NCBI GenBank assembly: GCA_947588915.1
Contig: CANPZA010000018.1
Span: 1-18,947, forward strand
Origin: an uncultured Clostridia bacterium
GTDB lineage: Bacteria > Bacillota_A > Clostridia > TANB77 > CAG-508
Direction: 5' to 3'
DNA: 18,947 bases
Translations under genes and position numbers: made by a program
Part shown: positions 1-7,475 of the stretch, one piece after another
Layout of the letters: every line of letters starts with the position of its first letter
How positions within the stretch are numbered: the stretch's first letter is position 1
The notes under the pieces: generated by a model
What the model was told of the DNA's origin: nothing
The model's input: the letters and a program-made list of their open reading frames with translations, nothing else
Databases searched by the model: none

Positions 1-757
1 CATCAATATTTTCTTTATTATTGTTTTTACTCTTTCATATTTGTAATTTACAGTTTGTTTAATTTCATTTGCTATTTCTTTTCTTCTGGTTTTATAATAT
101 AAATATAAGTATCCAAAACCTGCAAATGTTGCAAGTGTTGTAGCAAGTGTTGCCCCTCCTGCCATCCACTCAGTTGATACATTTGAAATAATTGCAACTA
201 TTTCTACTAGAATAATTGTAAGTGCAGTTTTAAATACTTGTTCTATAGTTTGAGATCTAGCTGTTGCCTTAATATTTTGTCTCGCATTGAAATATCCTCT
301 CATAACTGATGATATAGCTACAAAAAATATTGCAGGTGATAGAGCAACTAATGTCATCTCTGCTTCTGGTATTTGAAGCCAATAATTTGCAATCATATTC
401 GCACCAAAAAATAACATTAAACTTCCTATTAATCCAATCATTGCAAATGTAGCAAAAGCAATTTTAAATATCCTATGTCCACCTTTATGGTCTCCGAACT
501 GCAATTCTTTCTGAAACCAATTTAGAAATTGCATTTGGAACACCTATTGAAGAAATTGTAAGTAACATTGCATAAATTTGATATCCAGCTGCAACTATTC
601 CATTTCCCTTATCTCCAAATCCTTCCCTATTAGTTAGATATAAAACATATATTAAACCTAACAATTTAATTAGCACTTGTGAAAATACTAAAGTAATAAC
701 TCCTTGCATAAAAGTTTCTTTTTTACTTACTTTTTCTTTCACCTCTTCTTTTGACAT
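1..757 (-). CDS. SpoVB/MurJ-type polysaccharide or lipid II flippase, N-terminal part, requires a +1 shift at CGG
   Basis: This is the N-terminal part of a multi-pass membrane protein of the MOP/MATE exporter superfamily, closest to SpoVB/MurJ and polysaccharide-biosynthesis flippases that move lipid-linked sugars across the membrane. It starts at an ATG with a GAGGAG ribosome site 10 bases upstream. After a charged N-terminus come hydrophobic helices and the family segment GVPNAISKLVSE. The zero frame stops at 485-487, two codons after a CGG at 494-496. Skipping one base there continues as VGDHKGGHRIFK and stays open to the window edge, with the family's SSVMRGYFNARQ segment. The glycine restored by the shift sits where relatives have a Gly after the conserved LVSE segment. 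The rest of the gene lies outside the window. Flippase family: sure; MurJ-like versus another exporter: open. A decayed pseudogene is the alternative, but no second lesion is visible. Confidence 0.85.
494..496 (-). other. Apparent +1 frameshift site: GTT CGG A in the flippase gene
   Basis: The zero frame reads GTT CGG AGA CCA TAA. Skipping the C gives GTT GGA GAC CAT AAA (Val-Gly-Asp-His-Lys), after which the flippase reading frame stays open to the window edge. The CGG is codon 88. No Shine-Dalgarno-like stimulator or homopolymer run is visible next to it. Confidence 0.75.
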
Positions 758-804
758 TTTATCACTCCTCGAAATTTATTTCCTATAATTCATTTTACTT
801 ATCT

Positions 805-833
805 ATTATAGATTTAATTACTAAAATATTCAA
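805..833 (-). promoter_or_regulatory. Sigma-A-type promoter for the flippase gene
   Basis: On the minus strand, TTGAAT (828-833) is followed after 17 bases by a perfect TATAAT (805-810), about 48 bases upstream of the flippase start. It lies between the inverted repeat at 851-926 and the gene, so the flippase can be transcribed independently of ppaC. Confidence 0.7.
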
Positions 834-850
834 TACTTTTAGAAAAATTT

Positions 851-926
851 AGGGAAAAAGGGACGTTCTTAAAATCCCTCTTTTAAAAATATAAAAAAGG
901 GATTTTAAGAACGTCCCTTTTTCCCT
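851..926. repeat. Perfect 29-bp inverted repeat: two head-to-head copies of a REP-like unit
   Basis: Arms 851-879 and 898-926 are exact reverse complements over 29 bases with an 18-base spacer. Pairing can extend further through T/A runs in the spacer. Each arm contains the core AAGAACGTCCC. A third unit at 10742-10770 matches the right arm at 26 of 29 positions. The right arm ends three bases beyond the ppaC stop codon, so the structure may also act as a transcription terminator or mRNA 3' stabiliser for ppaC. Palindromic units with a GAAC-GTCCC core resemble REP/BIME repeats that IS200-like (Y1) transposases mobilise; that link is inference and no transposase is present here. Confidence 0.85.
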
Positions 927-929
927 TTC

Positions 930-1853
930 CTATATATTCTTCTCTATATTAGGCAATAGTTGTTTTTTTCTAGATACAACTCCTTCTAATAGTGCCTTAT
1001 CATTTTCTAATTCTTTTCCAAATGCTAATTTTATAACATCTGCTTTTTTTCCAAGAGCTATAATTTCTGAATTGCTATTTAATATATCTGTTATAGCAAA
1101 AACAAATAAATCTAATCCTTTTTCATTAATTTCGTTATTAATTGCAAGTTTTAAATCATTTTCTCTTTTTAATACATCTTCAATGCTTACTGTATTTACT
1201 TGAGCTATAACATATTTAATTTCATCTTTACTTAAACTTTTTGCATCTAAATTAATTAATTGTTCTGGTGTATAATTTTCCAAATCTGTTCCTGCTTTTA
1301 ACATATTTAATCCATATTCTTCTATATCTATATCTGCAATTTTAGCTAATTGTCTTGCAGCTTTCTCATCTAATATTGTACATGTTGGTGACTTAAATAG
1401 TAATGTATCTGAAATTATTGCACTCATCATCAATCCTGCCATTTTTTTATCTATTTCCATCTCGTTTGATGTTGCTATTTCATATAATATTGTTGCTGTA
1501 CACCCAACTGGTTTTGCATAATAAAATATTGGCTCAGATGTTTCAAAGTCCGCTATTCTATGGTGGTCTAATACTTTCATAATTTTAGCATTTTCTATTT
1601 TGTTTACACTTTGACCAAATTCATTGTGATCAACTAAAATAACTTGTTGGTTTTCTTCTACACTTTCTATTAATCTTGGTTTTTCTATCCCAAAATACTT
1701 TAATGCATATTCGGTTTCTTTATTTATTTCTCCTAATCTTACCGCTTCTGCATTTGTTCCCATCTTACTTTCTAGATTTGCTAATACAATACTTGAACAT
1801 ATTGAATCTGTATCTGGATTTTTATGTCCAAAAATTAAAACTTTATCTTCCAT
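930..1853 (-). CDS. ppaC: Manganese-dependent inorganic pyrophosphatase (family II, DHH)
   Basis: Hydrolyses pyrophosphate released by biosynthesis to two phosphates in the cytosol; family II enzymes use Mn2+ or Co2+. The protein has 307 residues, the normal length of the CBS-less form. Visible motifs in order are GHKNPDTDS (residues 9-17, metal ligands), VDHNE (about residue 75), LDHHR (about 95, the DHH signature) and the C-terminal SRKKQ substrate-binding motif of the DHHA2 domain (about residues 293-297). There are no inserted CBS or DRTGG domains. The start has an AAGGAG ribosome site and a near-consensus promoter just upstream, so it is probably monocistronic. An inverted repeat directly follows the stop codon. 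Identification is secure. Confidence 0.97.
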   Translation of the reverse strand: MEDKVLIFGHKNPDTDSICSSIVLANLESKMGTNAEAVRLGEINKETEYALKYFGIEKPRLIESVEENQQVILVDHNEFGQSVNKIENAKIMKVLDHHRIADFETSEPIFYYAKPVGCTATILYEIATSNEMEIDKKMAGLMMSAIISDTLLFKSPTCTILDEKAARQLAKIADIDIEEYGLNMLKAGTDLENYTPEQLINLDAKSLSKDEIKYVIAQVNTVSIEDVLKRENDLKLAINNEINEKGLDLFVFAITDILNSNSEIIALGKKADVIKLAFGKELENDKALLEGVVSRKKQLLPNIEKNI

Positions 1854-1880
1854 TTTTCATACTCCTTTTTTATTTTTTAA

Positions 1881-1909
1881 ATTATAAAATTATTTTCCTT
1901 CTTTGTCAA
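1881..1909 (-). promoter_or_regulatory. Consensus promoter for ppaC
   Basis: On the minus strand a perfect TTGACA (1904-1909) and a perfect TATAAT (1881-1886) are separated by exactly 17 bases, about 28 bases upstream of the ppaC start. The -35 box lies only 17 bases past the stop of the upstream glycosyltransferase gene. This is the strongest promoter in the window by match to consensus. Confidence 0.85.
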
Positions 1910-1926
1910 TAAGATTTATTGTTTTA

Positions 1927-3090
1927 TTATCGCCATTTATAGTTTTTAGCCTTACTTGCAGGTCCATCTTCTATTGATATTTCGTTATTGTTTATAATTG
2001 ATTCAAATAATTTAAGTAGATTTTCTACTGCTACTTGACTGGTCCACTTAGTTGATATAAATTCATAAGCATTTTTTGATAATCTACATCTTAGTTCCTT
2101 ATTAGTTATTAATTCCTTTACATATTTTTCTAGCTCTTTATATGAATTATATGCCATTCCTGTTTTATTATGTTCAATTAAGAATGGAATAGAACCAATC
2201 CTTCTATTAGCAACTACGCTACAACCTGTATTCATCGCCTCATTTACTACAACTCCCCAACCTTCTTGTCTACTACTTGTGAATATAAAAATATTAGATT
2301 TTTCCATATAATCTTTTACATTATTACTTGGAACTTTGCCTACTACTTTTACTACATCTTCTAATTTCTCTTTTTTTATTGAATTTTTAATTTTATCTTC
2401 AAGTTCTCCTGTTCCTAGCATTTTAATTTCAAATTGATAACCTTGTTTCTTTAGATTTTTGGCTAATTTTATAACTATTTCTGGATGTTTCCATTTTATA
2501 AATCTAGCTACCCAAATAATTTCTATTTTTTGATTACTTTCTTTCTGTTTTATTAATTCTTCTATATTATAATGATTTATTTCTGGAAAATAACCCCATT
2601 TGTATATTTTTCCTTGATATAGTCTAAATAAATTAAAATCATTTACTCCATATGCATTAGCACATAATAAATATAAATTTTTATTATTTCTATATTTGAT
2701 GTGCCTATCATAAAATAACTTCATTTTTTCTTTATTAAATACTGTTTTAAAAAATCCATCTAAAAACTGAAATATTCTTGCTCTATATCTAAATGTTATT
2801 TTATCTTGTTCTAATCTTTCTTTAATTAAATCATCTGTTGTAGAGCCAATGATAACAACATCACTTTCTATTGCCAGTTTTAGTGCTTTGTTATATTCTT
2901 CTTTATTTTCATATGCTTTTACAACAAAATTATATTTATTATCCAAGTCTTCAAATCCTAAGTCTAATCTCCATTGAAATATTTTTACAGTAGATACAAA
3001 TTTAAAATCATCACCTAATCTTTTTTGCATTTCTAAGCAAAAAGGTAATTGATGATGTGTTAGAAAATTAGAATAAAATGTTACTTTCAT
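1927..3090 (-). CDS. Glycosyltransferase family 4 (GT-B fold)
   Basis: A 387-residue retaining glycosyltransferase that probably transfers a sugar from a nucleotide-sugar donor to a lipid-linked or surface glycan. The N-terminal half carries an acceptor-side segment, SNFLTHHQLPFCLEM. The C-terminal half is typical GT4: WVARFIKWKHPE, then MLGTGELED, then FTSSRQEGWGVVVNEAMNTGCSV. The last contains the E-x7-E catalytic/donor-binding motif and is followed by GSIPFLI. There is an AGGAGG site before the ATG. It starts 9 bases after hslO and is the last gene of the rpiB-tagO-hslO operon. The TagO-type initiator two genes upstream suggests a shared wall or surface polymer pathway (inference). Donor and acceptor cannot be told. 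The last codons are TGG CGA TAA, so CGA is used in frame. Confidence 0.85.
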   Translation of the reverse strand: MKVTFYSNFLTHHQLPFCLEMQKRLGDDFKFVSTVKIFQWRLDLGFEDLDNKYNFVVKAYENKEEYNKALKLAIESDVVIIGSTTDDLIKERLEQDKITFRYRARIFQFLDGFFKTVFNKEKMKLFYDRHIKYRNNKNLYLLCANAYGVNDFNLFRLYQGKIYKWGYFPEINHYNIEELIKQKESNQKIEIIWVARFIKWKHPEIVIKLAKNLKKQGYQFEIKMLGTGELEDKIKNSIKKEKLEDVVKVVGKVPSNNVKDYMEKSNIFIFTSSRQEGWGVVVNEAMNTGCSVVANRRIGSIPFLIEHNKTGMAYNSYKELEKYVKELITNKELRCRLSKNAYEFISTKWTSQVAVENLLKLFESIINNNEISIEDGPASKAKNYKWR

Positions 3091-3099
3091 ATAGTCCTC

Positions 3100-3972
3100 C
3101 TATTTTATTATGTTTTCTAATTCCTCTTTTGAGAAATCATATTTTTTATTACAAAACTGACATACTATTTCTGCTTTTCCATCTTCTTCTATTATTTGTT
3201 TTATTTCTTCTTTTCCTATACTTATTAATGCATCTTTCATATGTTCTTTTGAGCAATCACATTCATATATTGGCATTATATTTTCTTCTATGATTTTAAC
3301 ATGTTTATCTCCAGTTACTCTTTTTGCTATTTCTTCTAAAGATATTTTTTCATTTAACATTTTTGACATAGAACCTGATTTAAATATTGCTTGCTCTACT
3401 TTAGATATCTCTTCTTCTTTAGCATCTGGCATTGGATTTATTAAGTACCCTCCTGATTTAAGTACACCTTCTTTATTTACTAATACACCTAATGCAACTG
3501 CTGAATTTCTTTGTTCTGAATTTACAAAATAATTTGCAAAGTCATCTGCAATTTCTCCAGAGGTTAATGGTGAAATTCCTATATATGGTTCTTTTAATCT
3601 AATATCCTTTATGACATTAATATATCCTTCAGATCCTACAGCTCTTCCTACATCCAAATTACCAAACTCATTTAAAGGGATATCTACTTGAGGATTTTCT
3701 ACATAGCCTTTTACTTTTGGAAGATTATTTACAGTAGCAAGCATCATTCCAATTGGTCCATTCCCTTTTATTTGTATAGTTAATTTATCTTTCTTATTTT
3801 TCATTTCAGTGCCCATAATAGTTGCCATTGTAAGTAGTCTTCCAAATGCTACTGTAACTACTGGGCTCAAATCATGTATTTTTCTTGCATGTTCTACTAA
3901 ATTAGTAGTATCAGCACATATGACTGATATCCTTCCATCATATGCTAAAAATTTTACGATTTTGTCTTGCAT
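3100..3972 (-). CDS. hslO: Hsp33 redox-regulated chaperonin
   Basis: A cytosolic holdase chaperone that is switched on by oxidative stress together with unfolding. It has 290 residues, the normal length. The N-terminal substrate-binding domain begins DKIVKFLAYDGRISV and continues through GPIGMMLATVN and VGRAVGSEG. The C-terminal redox switch shows both halves of the zinc site, a C-x-C pair (CDC, about residue 238) and a C-x2-C pair (CQFC, about residue 271), which together bind Zn2+ in the reduced state. The start has a GAGGAGAG ribosome site that begins right after the stop of the rubredoxin-bearing gene (gap 18 bases). Linkage of a redox-sensing chaperone to a rubredoxin domain is a notable neighbourhood. 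Secure. Confidence 0.96.
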   Translation of the reverse strand: MQDKIVKFLAYDGRISVICADTTNLVEHARKIHDLSPVVTVAFGRLLTMATIMGTEMKNKKDKLTIQIKGNGPIGMMLATVNNLPKVKGYVENPQVDIPLNEFGNLDVGRAVGSEGYINVIKDIRLKEPYIGISPLTSGEIADDFANYFVNSEQRNSAVALGVLVNKEGVLKSGGYLINPMPDAKEEEISKVEQAIFKSGSMSKMLNEKISLEEIAKRVTGDKHVKIIEENIMPIYECDCSKEHMKDALISIGKEEIKQIIEEDGKAEIVCQFCNKKYDFSKEELENIIK

Positions 3973-3990
3973 ATTTGTCTCTCCTCTTTA

Positions 3991-5224
3991 TTAGTGTATT
4001 TGAAACATATCTTTTCCTTCTCCACATACAGGACATACCCATGTGTCTGGTAAATCTTCAAATGTTGTTCCAGGTTTTATTCCTGCTTTTTCATTTCCGA
4101 GATTTTGGATTATAAATATATTTACAACTTATACATTCATATTGTCTTGATTCGGTTTTATCTGATTGAAAATTTTTATATCCTAAACCTAATGCAACAA
4201 TTACCATAAGCAAGAAAGATAGTGCTTTCCATATTCCACTTTCTAATACTATTATTGCAAATAATCCAAATGTTGCTGAAATCCCATATAAAATTATTAC
4301 TGCTTGTTTTTGGCTAAATCCTCTTGCTACAATTAAATGATGTAAATGTCCTTTATCAGCTTTAAATATTGCTTTTATTGATTTACCTTTAATTAGTCTT
4401 CTAGCAATAGCCCAAAGTGTATCAAATATTGGTAATCCTAATACTAATAATGGTAATACAATAACTGCTGCTGTATAAGTTTTTGCTACTCCTAGTATTG
4501 ATATAATTGATAGTGAAAAACCTAAAAAGTTAGAACCTGTATCACCTATAAATGTTTTGGCAGGTGCAAAGTTAAATGGTAAAAATCCAACCAAAGCTCC
4601 TGAAATAGCAGTAATTAATATGATTGAAATAATTGGTGAACCATTTAAAACAAATATAATTAATAGAGAAATAGCAGATATTACAGAAATTCCTGCAGAT
4701 AATCCATCTAATCCATCTATTAAATTAATTGCATTTGTTACTCCAACAATCCATCCAATTGTCAATATAACAGAAAAAGCTTCTTGTAATTCATAAGTTG
4801 TTAAAAATGATGGCATTATTTCATCAATTCTAACACCAAAACCTACTACAATTAATGCTGCTAAAAGTTGTCCAGCTAATTTAACTACTGGTTTTATTCC
4901 AATAATATCATCTATTACACATGTAATTGTTATTACTACAACTCCTAAAAACATCCCTATTAATTTTGTGGCATATTGTTCTTCACCAAATAAATTTATT
5001 TTATGCTCTAAATTCATTACAGTCAATAGATAAATTACTGCTATTAATGTTCCTAATATTACTGCTGGTCCACCAAATTTGGGCATTGCCTTTCTATGTG
5101 CTCTTCTTCCTTCTTTTTCTTCACTTACTGCTCCTATTTTTTTTGCTATTTTTATTGTATAAGGTGTTGTTGCAAATGTTACTATAAATGCTATTAAAAA
5201 AGCAATTGCTATATCTCCCCACAT
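3991..5224 (-). CDS. tagO: Undecaprenyl-phosphate GlcNAc-1-phosphate transferase (TagO/WecA) with a C-terminal rubredoxin domain, joined by a +1 shift at CGG
   Basis: An integral membrane enzyme that starts wall teichoic acid or other surface-polymer synthesis by moving GlcNAc-1-phosphate onto undecaprenyl phosphate. Family motifs are all present: [48 protein letters not shown] and the histidine motif GHLHH, over about ten hydrophobic helices. After the last helix the chain enters a rubredoxin domain with CISC, then CPVC. The zero frame ends at 4091-4093 one codon after CGG (4097-4099), cutting rubredoxin in half. A +1 shift restores [15 protein letters not shown] and then [13 protein letters not shown], ending at 3991. 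The restored glycine matches the conserved rubredoxin YDPxxG position and the spacing fits exactly. The full product is 410 residues. There is no ribosome site or start codon for a separate rubredoxin, so this is a fusion. Confidence 0.85.
4097..4099 (-). other. Apparent +1 frameshift site: TCT CGG A inside the rubredoxin domain
   Basis: The zero frame reads AAA TCT CGG AAA TGA (stop). Skipping the C gives AAA TCT GGA AAT GAA (Lys-Ser-Gly-Asn-Glu) and completes the rubredoxin domain. The CGG is codon 376. This is the cleanest of the four cases, because rubredoxin is short and highly conserved on both sides of the site. Confidence 0.82.
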
Positions 5225-5236
5225 AAAATTTGCCTC

Positions 5237-5683
5237 CTATTTCATGTTTTCATCTTCTATTTGTTCGATTAACTTTAATCTTTCTTCATGTCTTCCACCT
5301 TCATATTCTGTTGCAAGCCACATCCTTAATATACATATAGCTTCATTTACACTTACATCATCTGCTCCAATTGCTAAAATATTACTATTATTGTGTAATT
5401 TTGAATATTTTGCTGTATATTCGTTATGACATGGTGTACATCTTATTCCTCTAAATTTATTTGCACAAATAGCCATTCCGATTCCAGAACGACATATTAA
5501 TATTCCTCTATCACAATTTTTTGTTTGTACTTCTTTTGCTACTTCTTTTGCAATATTCGGATAATCAACACTTTCTTCTGACATACACCCCAAGTCTTTA
5601 TAAGGTAATTTTTTTTCTTCTAAATATTTTTTTATTTCTTCTTTTAATTTATAACCCCCATGGTCACTTCCTATTGCTATCAT
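5237..5683 (-). CDS. rpiB: Ribose-5-phosphate isomerase B (RpiB/LacAB family)
   Basis: Interconverts ribulose-5-phosphate and ribose-5-phosphate in the non-oxidative pentose phosphate pathway. The product has 148 residues from the ATG at 5683, the normal length. Motifs are IGSDHGGYKLK at the N-terminus, GIGMAICANK, RGIRC, CHNEYTA (general-acid His region), HNNSNILAIGA and GGRHEERL near the end. A GTG nine bases further upstream is in frame, but it lies too close to the GAAGGGAAG ribosome site, so the ATG is preferred. One oddity is that the usual CGTG active-site loop reads CRSG, keeping the cysteine but placing arginine where glycine is usual. This could mean a RpiB/LacB variant with altered sugar preference (inference). 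It is the first gene of an operon with tagO (gap 12 bases). Confidence 0.92.
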   Translation of the reverse strand: MIAIGSDHGGYKLKEEIKKYLEEKKLPYKDLGCMSEESVDYPNIAKEVAKEVQTKNCDRGILICRSGIGMAICANKFRGIRCTPCHNEYTAKYSKLHNNSNILAIGADDVSVNEAICILRMWLATEYEGGRHEERLKLIEQIEDENMK

Positions 5684-5719
5684 TACATACACTTCCCTTC
5701 TTTGTACAATATATCATAA

Positions 5720-5749
5720 ATTATAGTCTATTACAATAATTATTTGGAA
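5720..5749 (-). promoter_or_regulatory. Probable promoter of the rpiB-tagO-hslO-GT4 operon
   Basis: On the minus strand a perfect TATAAT (5720-5725) is preceded at 18 bases by a weak -35, TTCCAA (5744-5749). It is about 37 bases upstream of the rpiB start, back to back with the rpsT promoter. Confidence 0.5.
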
Positions 5750-5755
5750 TTTTAC

Positions 5756-5784
5756 TTGCTTTTTACAAAAAAATATGGTAAAAT
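5756..5784 (+). promoter_or_regulatory. Promoter of rpsT
   Basis: TTGCTT (5756-5761), a 17-base spacer, then TAAAAT (5779-5784). A leader of about 40-45 bases follows before the GAGGAGGTG ribosome site. Confidence 0.65.
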
Positions 5785-5833
5785 AGCATATGTTATAGTT
5801 TATTATAGACTAAGAGGAGGTGCTAAAAGAAAA

Positions 5834-6100
5834 ATGCCAAATATTAAATCAGCAAAGAAAAGAGTTAAAATCATCGAAAAGAAAACATTAAGAAATAATA
5901 TGATAAAATCTGGATATAAATCAGCTGTTAAAAAATTTGAAGAAGCTTTAGCTAATGGTAATATGGAAGAAGCAAAAGTTTTATTTTCTGAAGCTACTAG
6001 AAAAATTGATCAAGCATGTACAAAAGGTGTTATTGTTAAAAATACAGCTGCTAGAAAAAAATCTAGTTTATCAAAAAAATTAAATGCAGCTATGGCTTAA
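5834..6100 (+). CDS. rpsT: 30S ribosomal protein S20
   Basis: A primary 16S rRNA-binding protein of the small subunit. It has 88 residues from ATG 5834, the usual size. It begins [13 protein letters not shown] and shows the typical Lys/Arg/Ala-rich helical pattern, including [21 protein letters not shown] and [16 protein letters not shown]. The frame is open further upstream to 5744, but that region covers the promoter and the GGAGGTG site, so it is untranslated leader. It is the only conserved gene on the plus strand, with its own promoter and terminator, which is usual for rpsT. Confidence 0.97.
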   Translation: MPNIKSAKKRVKIIEKKTLRNNMIKSGYKSAVKKFEEALANGNMEEAKVLFSEATRKIDQACTKGVIVKNTAARKKSSLSKKLNAAMA

Positions 6101-6150
6101 GACTAAAATAATGGTGTAAAACACCTATAAAGATTATGCATAGTTTTTAT

Positions 6151-6189
6151 AAAAAAATCATACAGACTTAAATCCTGTATGATTTTTTT
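6151..6189. terminator. Bidirectional intrinsic terminator between rpsT and the GNAT gene
   Basis: The stem AAATCATACAG / CTGTATGATTT is flanked by A7 on the left and T7 on the right with a 9-base loop. It gives a rho-independent terminator for both converging genes, rpsT on plus and the acetyltransferase on minus. Confidence 0.85.
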
Positions 6190-6203
6190 ATAATATTTTT
6201 TTA

Positions 6204-6687
6204 TTAAACCTTCTTTTCATATAAATTATGAGGATATGGTTTTTCGCCGTTTCCTTTATTTACAAAACCATGTTTTTTATAGTATTCATTTAATTTTTTA
6301 TTTGTTTTTATACAATCTAATCTTATATACTTTATTCCATTTTGTTTTGCCAAATCTTCTATAAATTTTAATATTTTTTCTCCTATTCCGTGGATAACCA
6401 AGTTTTGTTGCAAAATGATGTATATAATATGCTTTTTCTTCATCTTTCCAATATTCCTTATCTTTATCTTTCAATAGAAAAACACCTATCACTTCATTTA
6501 ACTCTTTTACAACATATAGTTTATATATATTCATAACCTCAATAAAATAGTCTGCATTATATAATTCTGTATAAGATTCATTTTCCCATTGTTCTATTTT
6601 GTTTTCTTCTAACCATTTGCACCTTTGTTGCAAAATTTCTAGTATAGAAGGTATATCATCTTTATTAGCAAGTTTTATTATTCTCAT
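6204..6687 (-). CDS. GNAT-family N-acetyltransferase, requires a +1 shift at CGG
   Basis: An acetyl-CoA-dependent acetyltransferase of unknown substrate. The start (ATG 6687) has a GAGGAG site. The first 99 codons give the N-terminal GNAT half, ending YYIHHFATKLGYP. The zero frame then meets CGG at 6388-6390 and loses homology. A +1 shift reads GIGEKILKFIEDLAKQNG, the acetyl-CoA-binding motif A loop and helix, then IRLDC, LNEYYKKHGFVNKGNG and a normal C-terminus, 160 residues in all. Both halves belong to one GNAT domain, and neither would fold alone. It lies 74 bases after the cysteine-rich gene; whether they share a transcript is unclear. The family call is firm and the substrate unknown. 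Confidence 0.82.
6388..6390 (-). other. Apparent +1 frameshift site: CCA CGG A in the GNAT gene
   Basis: The zero frame reads TAT CCA CGG AAT AGG. Skipping the C gives TAT CCA GGA ATA GGA GAA (Tyr-Pro-Gly-Ile-Gly-Glu), which forms the acetyl-CoA pyrophosphate-binding loop. The CGG is codon 100. The zero frame would run on for about 30 residues unrelated to GNAT. Confidence 0.78.
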
Positions 6688-6761
6688 TTAATATTACTCC
6701 TCTTAGTTATTAATTTTTTATAATTTTATATTTTGAACTTTTAAAATAAAAGTAAATAATA

Positions 6762-7475
6762 TTAATTATTACTCATAAATTGAGAAACAATCCATTTAAT
6801 TACTTCTTTTTTTATTGCCATATATTCTTCTTTCTCAAATTGCATGTTTGCAATACAATATCTACGGTTAGCGATATGAGAACAAAACATACACTCATAT
6901 AAAGAATTCGCATCTTGTATAAAAAATGAATTACTAATTTTAGCAGAGCATATAACCCCATAGCTATTAGAGCAATTTCCAGAGTCATCTACTTTAATAC
7001 AATAATTTAAATCTGAACTTCTTTGACATGCAAGTATATATTCTGAATTTGCACATCCATCTGAAAATATTGTATTTTTACATTTTCTACAATCTTGACT
7101 TCTATATATATTTTCACAATTATAAATGGTATCACTTTTAGAAACATTTATGCTTTCATATATTCTTTCTGTTGTAGTATAATTTATTTTATTCCACGCT
7201 TTTATAATTTCATCAAGTGAATTTATTTCTTTTTTGATTCTCATCCATCCTTTATACTCATCATATTTTCTCATATTTGTTTGGCTTATATATTTATTTG
7301 AATTAATGGATGATGCCCATGTGTCTTTTCCATCAACTGCATCTATTACTTTATTAGGTAATTTAATGTCAAATGCAAATTCTGATAATACTTGTTCTAT
7401 ATCTAATAAACAGTTTTGTCCAAAAATCTCCATAAAAATTTGATTTAATACTTGTTTTGTTTGTTTCTCATTCAT
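6762..7475 (-). CDS. Cysteine-periodic protein of unknown function, overlapping the ATPase gene
   Basis: No characterised family is recognised. The 237-residue product has an N-terminal helical half and a C-terminal half in which cysteines recur at a nine-residue period (about C120, C129, then C132, C141, C150, C159, C168), with a further C-x2-C near 195-198 and a last cysteine at 207. Small polar residues (Asn/Ser) often sit at positions 2-3 of each unit. It ends with YCIANMQFEKEEY, which resembles Cys-rich proteins of uncultured bacteria that finish in a similar YCIxNxQYxKEEY motif (from memory, moderate confidence). A metal-binding or beta-solenoid structure is possible. Its ATG overlaps the last 8 bases of the ATPase gene, so it is probably translationally coupled and a functional partner. 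There is no signal peptide or membrane helix. Confidence 0.7.
   Translation of the reverse strand: MNEKQTKQVLNQIFMEIFGQNCLLDIEQVLSEFAFDIKLPNKVIDAVDGKDTWASSINSNKYISQTNMRKYDEYKGWMRIKKEINSLDEIIKAWNKINYTTTERIYESINVSKSDTIYNCENIYRSQDCRKCKNTIFSDGCANSEYILACQRSSDLNYCIKVDDSGNCSNSYGVICSAKISNSFFIQDANSLYECMFCSHIANRRYCIANMQFEKEEYMAIKKEVIKWIVSQFMSNN

Noticed and set aside
4091..5224. TagO ending naturally at the zero-frame TGA (4091-4093)
   Set aside because: It would end in half a rubredoxin (one CxxC), while the second half follows immediately in the +1 frame with no start codon or ribosome site of its own.
5744..5833. N-terminal extension of S20
   Set aside because: The open frame there covers the promoter and ribosome site; S20 starts with [10 protein letters not shown].
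6204..6443. Separate short protein from the second half of the GNAT gene
   Set aside because: Its N-terminal residues are out-of-frame readings of the upstream GNAT half, and the conserved part begins exactly at the CGG shift site.
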